Shown: positions 10,333 to 16,656 of the stretch, in pieces
How the letters are laid out: every line of letters starts with the position of its first letter
Numbering within the stretch: the stretch's first letter is position 1
NCBI GenBank assembly: GCA_035267815.1
Contig: DATFLK010000136.1
Span: 1-16,656 of the forward strand
Source of the DNA: DATFLK01 sp035267815
GTDB taxonomy: Bacteria; Pseudomonadota; Zetaproteobacteria; Mariprofundales; Mariprofundaceae
DNA length: 16,656 nucleotides
Direction of reading: 5' to 3'
Translations under genes and position numbers: made by a program
The notes under the pieces: model-generated
Database searches by the model: none
What the model was told of the DNA's origin: nothing
Seen by the model: only the letters and a program-made list of their open reading frames with translations

Positions 10333-11433
10333 TTACCGCAGCGGGGCAAACGAACGCTGCAAAGCCTCCGCCACGGCACGGCATGTCAGTTTACCGTCCC
10401 ACGTATTGACGCCTGCAGCCAGGGCATGGTCGGCCTGAATCTCCTCGACCGTCGAACATTGGGCCAGTTGCTGCACGAACGGAAGCGTGGCCTGGGTCAG
10501 CGCCGCCGTACTCGTCGCCGGCACGGCGCCCGGCATATTGGCCACACAGTAGTGGATCACCCCCTCCTCCTCGAAGGTCGGTTCAGAGTGCGAGGTCGGA
10601 CGGCTGGTCTCGGCCATACCGCCCTGATCGATCGCCACATCCAGGAAGACAGAGCCCGGCCGCATTGTTCGCAGCATCTCCCGCGACAAAAGCTGTGGCG
10701 CCCTGGCACCCGCCACCAGCGCCGCGCCGATCAACATATCGCAATCGGAAAGCAGGCAGGAGAGTGCATGCAGCGAGGCGGCACGGGTCTCGACCTTGCC
10801 GCCGAACAGATCATCGATATAGGCCAGCCGGGCCGGGTCGCGGTCCATGACGATAACGTGTGCATCCAGCCCGGCAGCCACTTTGGCGGCACTCAGTCCG
10901 ACATTACCACCGCCGATGATCACCACCCGTCCGCGTTCGGTTCCCGGTACGCCGCCGAGCAACAACCCGCGACTATTCTCCTCCCGGCCGCGGTGCAACA
11001 ACACCGTCCCCTTCTGCGCCGCCACCTTGCCGGCCACCTGGCTCATCGGCGCCAACAGCGGCAGGCGTCCGCCCTTCTCCACCGTTTCATAGCCCACGGC
11101 ACGTACCTTCCTCTCCAGCAATACATCCGCCAGCTCCGGCATGGCAGCCAGATGCAGGAAGGTGAAGAGAGTCAGTCCCGGCCTCAGAAACCCGTACTCC
11201 TGCGGCAGAGGCTCCTTGACCTTGACGACAAGGTCGACGCTCCACGCATCCTCCGCATCGACCATCTCGGCACCCGCTGCCTCGTATGCCTCATCGGAGA
11301 GCCCACTGCCGATTCCCGCCCCTCGCTGGATGCGAACGATGTGGCCGTCGTGCCGTAATGCATCGACTCCGGCGGGCGTCATGCCGACCCGGAACTCATG
11401 ATCCTTGATTTCCTTCGGCACACCGATAATCAT
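10333..11433 (-). CDS. ald: Alanine dehydrogenase
   Basis: Ald converts L-alanine and NAD+ reversibly to pyruvate, ammonia and NADH. With the chosen start the protein has 366 residues, close to the family norm. The N-terminus MIIGVPKEIKDHEFRVGMTP is nearly identical to that of B. subtilis Ald as I remember it. Substrate-site residues are in place: Arg15, Lys73 in KVKEPLP, and His94 in LFTFLHLAA. The dinucleotide-binding loop is GRVVIIGGGNVG, followed by DVAIDQGG and VANMPGAVPATSTAAL, both family signatures. The ATG at 11433..11431 has GGAGGG four bases upstream; a longer frame from 11520 adds 29 unrelated residues and is rejected. It is divergent from the flavoprotein gene at 11677, with a 243-base shared control region. 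Confidence 0.96.
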   Translation of the reverse strand: MIIGVPKEIKDHEFRVGMTPAGVDALRHDGHIVRIQRGAGIGSGLSDEAYEAAGAEMVDAEDAWSVDLVVKVKEPLPQEYGFLRPGLTLFTFLHLAAMPELADVLLERKVRAVGYETVEKGGRLPLLAPMSQVAGKVAAQKGTVLLHRGREENSRGLLLGGVPGTERGRVVIIGGGNVGLSAAKVAAGLDAHVIVMDRDPARLAYIDDLFGGKVETRAASLHALSCLLSDCDMLIGAALVAGARAPQLLSREMLRTMRPGSVFLDVAIDQGGMAETSRPTSHSEPTFEEEGVIHYCVANMPGAVPATSTAALTQATLPFVQQLAQCSTVEEIQADHALAAGVNTWDGKLTCRAVAEALQRSFAPLR

Positions 11434-11481
11434 AGTCCCTCCGTAAAATTGGATGCATGATATAGCTTGCAGGTTTCCCGG

Positions 11482-11494
11482 TTCCGCATCGGAA
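11482..11494. promoter_or_regulatory. Palindrome near ald, candidate operator
   Basis: TTCCG-CAT-CGGAA is a perfect inverted repeat with a three-base centre, continuing into ATGC. The stretch GCATCGGAATGC nearly repeats in the second palindrome of the same gap (GCATTCGGAATG, from 11553). On the ald side a TATCAT (minus, 11462..11457) is a good -10 candidate, and the palindrome covers the place where its -35 (17-base spacer) would lie, which is itself poor. That arrangement would suit an activator site. The regulator is unknown; Lrp/AsnC-type regulators commonly control ald genes in other bacteria. Confidence 0.3.
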
Positions 11495-11529
11495 TGCAAT
11501 CGGCAGAAACCCCTGCTCACTTACAAACT

Positions 11530-11545
11530 GATATCGGCCGATCTC
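11530..11545. promoter_or_regulatory. Palindrome in the ald/flavoprotein divergent gap
   Basis: ATCGGCCGAT at 11533-11542 is a perfect ten-base palindrome, and it extends to GATATCGGCCGATCTC with one mismatched pair (7 of 8 pairs). It lies midway between the two other palindromes of the gap. It could be an operator; a short palindrome can also arise by chance, so this stays tentative. Confidence 0.25.
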
Positions 11546-11553
11546 GTATACGG

Positions 11554-11564
11554 CATTCGGAATG
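11554..11564. promoter_or_regulatory. Palindrome near the flavoprotein gene, candidate operator
   Basis: CATTC-G-GAATG is a perfect inverted repeat sharing CGGAATG with the palindrome at 11482-11494, 68 bases away. For the plus-strand gene, TAAGAT (11580-11585) with TCGGAA (11557-11562) at a 17-base spacing forms a weak sigma70 promoter candidate, whose -35 falls inside this palindrome. Two related sites covering both divergent -35 positions is the reason for listing it. Confidence 0.3.
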
Positions 11565-11676
11565 TGCGGACCCGGCTGTTAAGATAGCGCATGGCCCGCC
11601 CCCTTGCAGCCGACAAAAAGGTATGAAACGCTTTGGCGACTCCTGCACAGAGCCCTGACGAAACAGAGGGAATACT

Positions 11677-13077
11677 ATGACCATTTCACTCAAACCCATG
11701 ATGATCTCCGGCAAGGAGGTGCTCCCTCTGGTGGAGGGCGGCAAGGGCGTCGCGGTCTCCAACGGCCAGAGCTCGGGAGCCTGGGCGGCGGCGGGTGGTG
11801 TCGGCACCTTTTCGGCGGTCAATGCCGACAAGATGGACGAACACGGCAACGTCATTCCACTGATCTATCAGGGTAAAAGCCGGCGCGCGCGCCACGAGGA
11901 GCTGATCGACTACTCCATCGAGGGCGGTATCAGCCAAGCACAGCGCGCCCACGATGTCTCCGGCGGCGAAGGCAGACTGCACATGAACGTCTTGTGGGAG
12001 ATGGCCTCCTCCGAACGGGTACTGCACGGTGTCCTCTCCGGCGCCAAGGGATTGATCCACGGCGTCACCTGCGGGGCCGGCATGCCCTTCCGTCTGGCAC
12101 CGCTGGCCGCACAGTACGGCGTCCATTACTACCCCATCGTCTCCTCGGCTCGCGCCTTCCGCGCCCTGTGGCTGCGCTCCTATCGCAAACACCAGGAGTG
12201 GCTGGGCGGCGTCGTCTACGAAGATCCGTGGCGGGCCGGCGGCCATAACGGCCTCTCCAACTCGGAGGATCCCGAAAAGCCGGAGGATCCGTATCCGCGC
12301 GTCACGGCCCTGCGCAAGGTTATGAACGAGTTCGGCCTGCAGCAGACCCCGATCATCATGGCCGGGGGTGTATGGTTCCTGCGCGAATGGGCCGACTGGA
12401 TGGATAATCCGGAGGTCGGACCGATCGCCTTCCAATTCGGCACCCGTCCGCTGCTGACGCAGGAGAGTCCCATCTCCGACATCTGGAAGGCACGCCTGCT
12501 CAAGATCAGAGAGGGGGATGTGGTACTGAACCGCTTCTCGCCGACCGGCTTCTACTCATCAGCCGTCTACAACAGCTTCATGCACGAGCTGTACGAGCGC
12601 TCCGACCGGGAGATCGCCTTTGTCGATCATCCCGCCGGCGATCACACCAGCGAATTCCGCTTCGGCGTGCGCAACCGTGTCGTCTACGTGACCCGACACG
12701 ATCTGAAACGGGCCCAGAATTGGATAGCGGACGGCTTCACCAAGGCACTGCCGACCCCCGACTCGACCCTAATCTTCGTCTCGCCGGACAAGGCGCAGGA
12801 GATCCGCAAGGATCAGCTCGACTGCATGGGCTGCCTGTCGCAGTGCCTGTTCAGTAACTGGGCCTGCAACGATCTGGGCACTACCGGGCGAAAGGCGGAT
12901 CCGCGCAGTTACTGCATCCAGAAAACGCTGCAGGAGATCGCCCACGGTGCCGAACCCGACAAGCATCTGATGTTTGCCGGTCACGCAGCCTATCGTTTCG
13001 CGGAGGATCCGTTCTATGCCGACGGCTTCATCCCGACGGTGAAACAGCTGGTCGACCGTATCGCCACCGGGGATTAG
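11677..13077 (+). CDS. Nitronate monooxygenase-family flavoprotein with C-terminal cysteine cluster
   Basis: A 466-residue protein of the nitronate monooxygenase/2-nitropropane dioxygenase group (COG2070), FMN-binding TIM-barrel enzymes. The N-terminal part shows GKGVAVSNGQSSGAWAAAGG and a GGIS segment; the middle has HGVTCGAGMP and RAGGHNG with His190, which fits the GGHxG catalytic-histidine motif of nitronate monooxygenases; IIMAGGVW near 228-235 is the phosphate-binding region. The protein is about 100-150 residues longer than the classical short enzymes. The extension contains C383-x2-C386-x3-C390-x6-C397 and C413, a possible metal or Fe-S site. The physiological substrate cannot be inferred. 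The ATG has GAGGG six bases upstream. It is divergent from ald and converges on the rep-like gene, so it appears to be a single-gene unit. Confidence 0.85.
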   Translation: MTISLKPMMISGKEVLPLVEGGKGVAVSNGQSSGAWAAAGGVGTFSAVNADKMDEHGNVIPLIYQGKSRRARHEELIDYSIEGGISQAQRAHDVSGGEGRLHMNVLWEMASSERVLHGVLSGAKGLIHGVTCGAGMPFRLAPLAAQYGVHYYPIVSSARAFRALWLRSYRKHQEWLGGVVYEDPWRAGGHNGLSNSEDPEKPEDPYPRVTALRKVMNEFGLQQTPIIMAGGVWFLREWADWMDNPEVGPIAFQFGTRPLLTQESPISDIWKARLLKIREGDVVLNRFSPTGFYSSAVYNSFMHELYERSDREIAFVDHPAGDHTSEFRFGVRNRVVYVTRHDLKRAQNWIADGFTKALPTPDSTLIFVSPDKAQEIRKDQLDCMGCLSQCLFSNWACNDLGTTGRKADPRSYCIQKTLQEIAHGAEPDKHLMFAGHAAYRFAEDPFYADGFIPTVKQLVDRIATGD

Positions 13078-13134
13078 CTGAAACCAGCGGCAAGGCCGCG
13101 ACCACTTTTGGATATGCAAGAGCAAGCCCCGTCA

Positions 13135-13148
13135 GGGCCGGCTGGCCC
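13135..13148 (+). terminator. GC-rich hairpin after the flavoprotein gene
   Basis: GGGCC-GGCT-GGCCC forms a five-pair stem with a four-base loop, 58 bases after the flavoprotein stop. Only a CTTTCTT-type pyrimidine stretch follows, not a clean T-run, so it is a weak intrinsic terminator at best. Confidence 0.25.
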
Positions 13149-13185
13149 CGGGATGCCTTTCTTCGGTGCTACTCTCAGGCGAGCC

Positions 13186-13215
13186 AAAAAAAACGGGCTG
13201 TTTTCCAGGGGCCGC
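13186..13215 (-). terminator. Possible terminator after the rep-like gene (T8 run)
   Basis: About ten bases after the rep-like stop, the minus strand has CGGCC, a short A-rich loop, then GCCCG and eight consecutive T (13193..13186). The stem is imperfect, with a bulge, but the T-run directly behind it makes termination plausible. It lies in the 149-base convergent gap, where a terminator is expected. Confidence 0.35.
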
Positions 13216-13226
13216 ACGCCATCAGA

Positions 13227-15179
13227 TCAGGCAAGACCCAACATCCTTCTCATCTCGGCCATATGCGCTGCAGCCTCCTCCACGGCAGCCGCGGAGTCCG
13301 GTTCGCGGTCGACCCAGTAGACATGCTCGTCGCCGATCTCGCTTAGAAACGGTGACGGGGACTGTTTCTCCACCTGGCCGTAGCGACGCCGCTGCCGTGC
13401 ATGACTGAGTGTCAGGCGATGACGCGCCCGCGTCATAGCCACATACATCAGCCTGCGCTCCTCCTCCAGACGCTCCTCCTCGACAGCATTCTTGTGGGGG
13501 AAGCTGCCATCCTCCATGCCGACGACATAGACGTGGGAGAACTCCAGCCCCTTGGCGGCATGTACCGTCATCAGGCGTACGCAGTTGCCGTTCTCCTCCT
13601 CGTCCTGATTCGACATCAGGCAGATGCGCTGCATGAAATCGGCCAGTCCGCCCCCCTCCTCAGCGTGCCGTAGCCACCAGCGCCGGATCTCGTAGACATT
13701 CGCCATACGGCGCTCCTGCTCCTTCTCGTCGTCGGATTCGGCGGTGAACAGCGCTTCCAGTTCGGTCTCGGCAAGCAGCGCATCGAAGGTGTCATCCGGT
13801 TCACCGTGAAGGAAGCGGTGCTCCAGCCCGACGATCAGATGACCGAACTCTCTTAGCACCGGCGCACGCTGCAGCGGAAGATCGTCGTCGAGGCATGTCA
13901 CCAGCAGCGACTGCTGGCGCATATGCGCCAGCATACCGAGATCGGCCAGTGCCTTGTCACCGATTCCGCGCCTCGGCCGTGAGATTGCCCGCATAAAGGC
14001 CATGTCGTCGTCGACATTAGCGATCAGGCGCATGTAGGAGAGCAGGTCGCGTACCTCGGCGCGATCGAAGAAGGACATGCCGCCGCTGACGTGATACGGC
14101 ACGCCCCGCTCCCTGAGCGCCAGCTCCAGAGGACGGGACTGATAGGCGGCACGGTAGAGCATGCAGAAATCGGACCACTTGCTCTGGTTTGCGGCATGTG
14201 CGGCGACGATATCGGCCGCCACCCGACCGGCCTCGTCGTCAGCATCCTCCGCCTCCCAGACGCGCACCGGCTTGCCGGCTCCCAAGTTGGAGCGGAGCTC
14301 CTTGCCGAGCCTCTGGCTATTATGGCCGATCAGGCGGTTCGACACCGTCAGGATGGCGCCGGTCGAGCGGTAGTTCTCCTCTAGGCGGATAACCATCAGC
14401 CCGGGGTAGTCGCGATCCAGATTGAACAGGTTGCCGATCTCGGCCCCGCGCCAGCCGTAGATCGACTGGTCGTCGTCGCCCACCACCGTCAGATTGCCCT
14501 CCGGCGTCACCAGCAGGCGCAGAAAATCGTACTGGGTGCCGCTACTGTCCTGGTATTCGTCGACCAAGAAATAGCGACAGCGTTCGCGCCACAGTGCCAA
14601 CACCGATTCATGTTCTGCCAGCAGCCGGATGGGCAGAAGCAGAAGGTCGTCGAAATCGACCGCGTTCATGGCCGTCAGCAACTGATCGTAACGCTCCCGA
14701 ATGGTGGCCAGTTCAGCCGATGCCTTATCACTGCCACCGGAGAGGCCGCTTTTCAGTGCCGAGATGCGCCCGAGCACCGTATCCACCTGCTTCACATCCG
14801 CCGGAAGACGCAGCTCCTGCAACACGCTGCGCAGCACGGAACGCTGCTCGGCACCGGCATAGACGGAGACATTGGCGCGCCGATCCAGCAACTCTGCGTG
14901 CTCCCGCACCATGGCCAGCCCCAGAGCATGGAAGGTACAGATACGAAGTTCTTTGGCGCGATCGCCGAGACGGGCGGCCAGGCGCTGACGCATCTCGCGC
15001 GCCGCCTTGTTGGTAAAGGTCACGGCAGTCACGGCATGCGGAGGCACATCGCGCTCCACCAGGGCGGCGATACGCTCGGTGATCACCCGGGTCTTGCCGG
15101 AACCGGCGCCAGCCAGCACCAGCAGAGGCCCCTTGCGGTGATATACAGCCTCGTATTGTTGCGGATTAAGGTTGCTCAT
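13227..15179 (-). CDS. rep: ATP-dependent DNA helicase Rep (UvrD/Rep superfamily 1A)
   Basis: Rep is a 3'-5' DNA helicase that helps replication forks pass protein obstacles. With this start the protein has 650 residues (E. coli Rep 673). It begins MSNLNPQQYEAV with the Q-motif, then Walker A LAGAGSGKT at about 22-30, FTNKAAREM (Ia), FLVDEYQDSSGTQYDFLRLL (II), VVGDDDQSIYGWRGA (III), LEENYRS (IV), MTVHAAKGLEFSHVYVVGME (V) and YVAMTRAR (VI). The phrases YHVSGGMSFFDRAEVRDLLSY and the C-terminal AEMRRMLGLA tail resemble Rep more than UvrD or PcrA, which usually carry longer C-termini. The ATG at 15179..15177 fits the family N-terminus; a TTG at 15218 would add 13 unrelated residues. It converges with the flavoprotein gene and is preceded by an AT-rich 248-base gap. 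Confidence 0.93.
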   Translation of the reverse strand: MSNLNPQQYEAVYHRKGPLLVLAGAGSGKTRVITERIAALVERDVPPHAVTAVTFTNKAAREMRQRLAARLGDRAKELRICTFHALGLAMVREHAELLDRRANVSVYAGAEQRSVLRSVLQELRLPADVKQVDTVLGRISALKSGLSGGSDKASAELATIRERYDQLLTAMNAVDFDDLLLLPIRLLAEHESVLALWRERCRYFLVDEYQDSSGTQYDFLRLLVTPEGNLTVVGDDDQSIYGWRGAEIGNLFNLDRDYPGLMVIRLEENYRSTGAILTVSNRLIGHNSQRLGKELRSNLGAGKPVRVWEAEDADDEAGRVAADIVAAHAANQSKWSDFCMLYRAAYQSRPLELALRERGVPYHVSGGMSFFDRAEVRDLLSYMRLIANVDDDMAFMRAISRPRRGIGDKALADLGMLAHMRQQSLLVTCLDDDLPLQRAPVLREFGHLIVGLEHRFLHGEPDDTFDALLAETELEALFTAESDDEKEQERRMANVYEIRRWWLRHAEEGGGLADFMQRICLMSNQDEEENGNCVRLMTVHAAKGLEFSHVYVVGMEDGSFPHKNAVEEERLEEERRLMYVAMTRARHRLTLSHARQRRRYGQVEKQSPSPFLSEIGDEHVYWVDREPDSAAAVEEAAAHMAEMRRMLGLA

Positions 15180-15276
15180 GAACTCTCTAAAACTATGGAT
15201 TCGACCAGAACCAAACAACCTTAATATATGACAGATTATTTACCAAGTAGACAGAAAATATCCACGAAACATCCAG

Positions 15277-15304
15277 AGCATAGCAAAATCTACACTGTAA
15301 CCAA
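15277..15304 (-). promoter_or_regulatory. Candidate promoter for the rep-like gene
   Basis: On the minus strand TTGGTT (15304..15299) and TATGCT (15282..15277) are 16 bases apart, and the -10 has the TGn extension of extended -10 promoters. The transcript would start near 15270, giving an untranslated leader of about 90 bases. The surrounding gap is AT-rich, so chance matches are more likely here. Confidence 0.3.
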
Positions 15305-15427
15305 ATGAGCCAGAAGAATTACTTTTTCTTCCCGTGACACCAAGTATTCCTACAAATAATCAAAACGGACCATTCTCAAAAACTTGCAGAAGAATCTACT
15401 GCCCCTATCAGAAGCCCGTAAATTTAA

Positions 15428-16656
15428 CTAACCATTAGAGCCATAGCGCTGTTGCAACAAATTGAGACGGCGCTCCATTTCATCGCTAACAAAACCCAAA
15501 GCATGAATAGTATTCAAACGCTGTAGGCCTGAATCCCCCGAATAGAAAGAAGAGAAATACCCAAGCCGTTCGAACTGTTCCATTACAGCCGCCAGAACCC
15601 AATTACCAATAGCCTCTCCAGGAGGGATAGAATCAAATCGCTCACAAGGCGCAAGAAACGGCTCACTTGGATCTATCTGATTCTGCTGAATAATAGCATC
15701 CATAAGTTGATTGAGTGCATCAGTAGCAATTGCCCGTGCACCGTAATCTTGTGCGACTCGCGCCAAACTCGCCAAACGCAAAAATGAAGGCTGTCGCCTG
15801 CACAGAATATCCAACTGGCTAAAACTGGCTTCTAGCGCATCGAAACGTTCGGTCGCGGAGAACAATGTATCCCGGCTAAGAGCATAGCATGCCATTGCCT
15901 CCTCCACCTCAATACTATTGCCCGCGGTTACCGTTTTTTTCCAAAGATTGGCCAGTTTGGCCCCATATGGAAGTTGAGCAACCGTATGTTCCCAATGATG
16001 CTCACTGCTGTTCCTTGCCTTCGTCAGAATATCCTCAAACACTTCCATTCCTCTAGCTGGATATTTAGGAAAAGAAGGCGTTAAAAAGCCATCATCCGCC
16101 AGTTTTTTAGCACGATCTTTCTTGCAGCAGAAGAGATTAAGCAAATATCCATCCACCAATGATTCAGGATCAAAAGGTACAAGAAGATTCAATCCAGGAA
16201 CGAGTCGATAGGAATCGTAGCCGATCTCTGCAAAATGCTGCACCAGTTCCATATGCAAATCTTCACCGGCTTTAATCTCATACTCGATCAATGGTGATAA
16301 TTCGCCGAAGAATCGCTTTCCACCCTTCAAGATGTTGGCCTCTTCGCCTTCCGCATCGATCTTCATGAATGCAATGTCCTGCCATCCATATTTGTCCATG
16401 CATTCGTCGATCGTTACCAGAGGAACAGCTTCACTCTCATCCGTCGATAAACCGTCGGTAACTAGCGCATTCAATTCCGAATTTTCGTTCAGGGACAACT
16501 GTGCCGTACCACTCGCACTGGAAAGGGCACTCTGCTCAAGGACAACGTGAGAGAAGCCATTGGCTTCAATCCCCTTTGCGAGCAATTCTGCAGTACTTGA
16601 AGCTGGCTCGAAGGCCCAAACCTCGCCAGTTGCACCTACTGTCTGTGCCATGGATA
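15428..16656 (-). CDS. FkbM-family methyltransferase with long C-terminal extension (5' end off the right edge)
   Basis: The frame is open to the right window edge, so the N-terminus is missing. The visible part starts within the SAM-binding fold: MAQTVGATGEVWAFEPASS matches the FkbM pattern (MA..VG..G.V.AFEP), and the Met at 16651 is therefore internal; the codon before it is TCC and the frame stays open. VPLVTIDECMDKYG and FMKIDAEGEEANILKGG are the other FkbM landmarks. The fold ends about 160-170 residues after the visible Met. The remaining 230 or so residues I cannot assign; they look helical and soluble. FkbM enzymes are O-methyltransferases often found in polysaccharide or glycolipid gene clusters. 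Base composition is clearly lower in G+C than the neighbours (one sampled line 23/60), suggesting transfer. A 248-base AT-rich gap separates it from the rep-like gene. Confidence 0.8.
   Translation of the reverse strand, partial: SMAQTVGATGEVWAFEPASSTAELLAKGIEANGFSHVVLEQSALSSASGTAQLSLNENSELNALVTDGLSTDESEAVPLVTIDECMDKYGWQDIAFMKIDAEGEEANILKGGKRFFGELSPLIEYEIKAGEDLHMELVQHFAEIGYDSYRLVPGLNLLVPFDPESLVDGYLLNLFCCKKDRAKKLADDGFLTPSFPKYPARGMEVFEDILTKARNSSEHHWEHTVAQLPYGAKLANLWKKTVTAGNSIEVEEAMACYALSRDTLFSATERFDALEASFSQLDILCRRQPSFLRLASLARVAQDYGARAIATDALNQLMDAIIQQNQIDPSEPFLAPCERFDSIPPGEAIGNWVLAAVMEQFERLGYFSSFYSGDSGLQRLNTIHALGFVSDEMERRLNLLQQRYGSNG

Noticed and set aside
11591..11658. Two tiny overlapping plus-strand frames (MARPLAADKKV and MKRFGDSCTEP) ahead of the flavoprotein gene
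   Set aside because: They overlap as ATGA and so look like a coupled leader, but neither has properly spaced ribosome binding bases and frames this short arise often by chance.
11686..12435. 249-codon minus-strand open frame
   Set aside because: It is antisense to the flavoprotein gene, which has a good ribosome binding site and family motifs.

Overview
The window holds ordinary chromosomal housekeeping genes from a Proteobacterium, most likely a gammaproteobacterium or a close relative such as the Zetaproteobacteria. The basis is the yfgM-bamB-der cluster, the ratA-rnfH pair, greA next to carB with a DUF4149 gene, a Rep-type helicase and a YbiT-type ABC-F protein. The genus cannot be named from this stretch. 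The sequence is fairly GC-rich (a hand count of one carB line gave 37/60 G+C), except at the right end, where sampled lines fall to about 37-38%.

Layout, left to right. (1) 1-84, minus: the first 28 codons of a YbiT-like ABC-F ATPase with a TTG start. (2) 85-608: no intact gene; it holds a frameshifted membrane-protein-like reading frame on the minus strand, a plus-strand terminator-like hairpin and a candidate ybiT promoter. (3) 609-4644, minus: rnfH, ratA, der, bamB and yfgM, transcribed in the order yfgM to rnfH with 1-4 base overlaps at three junctions. A TTGACA-type promoter candidate lies just upstream of yfgM. The unit joins outer-membrane assembly (YfgM, BamB) to ribosome assembly (Der, RatA). 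(4) 4744-10169, minus: carB, greA, a DUF4149 membrane protein and a PerM/AI-2E family membrane protein, all in one direction. carA is not beside carB. (5) 10333-13077: alanine dehydrogenase (minus) and a long nitronate monooxygenase-family flavoprotein (plus), divergent, with small palindromes between them that share GCAT(T)CGGAATG. The flavoprotein carries a C-terminal cysteine cluster. (6) 13227-15179, minus: Rep-like DNA helicase. (7) 15428-16656, minus: FkbM-type methyltransferase with a long unassigned C-terminal region, cut by the right edge and visibly richer in A+T than the rest.

I found no CRISPR array, tRNA, rRNA, insertion sequence, integrase or phage gene. Nothing here amounts to a clearly new system. 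The items most worth a second look are the cysteine cluster in the flavoprotein and its shared control region with ald, the AT-rich FkbM gene, and the decayed frame at 328-539.
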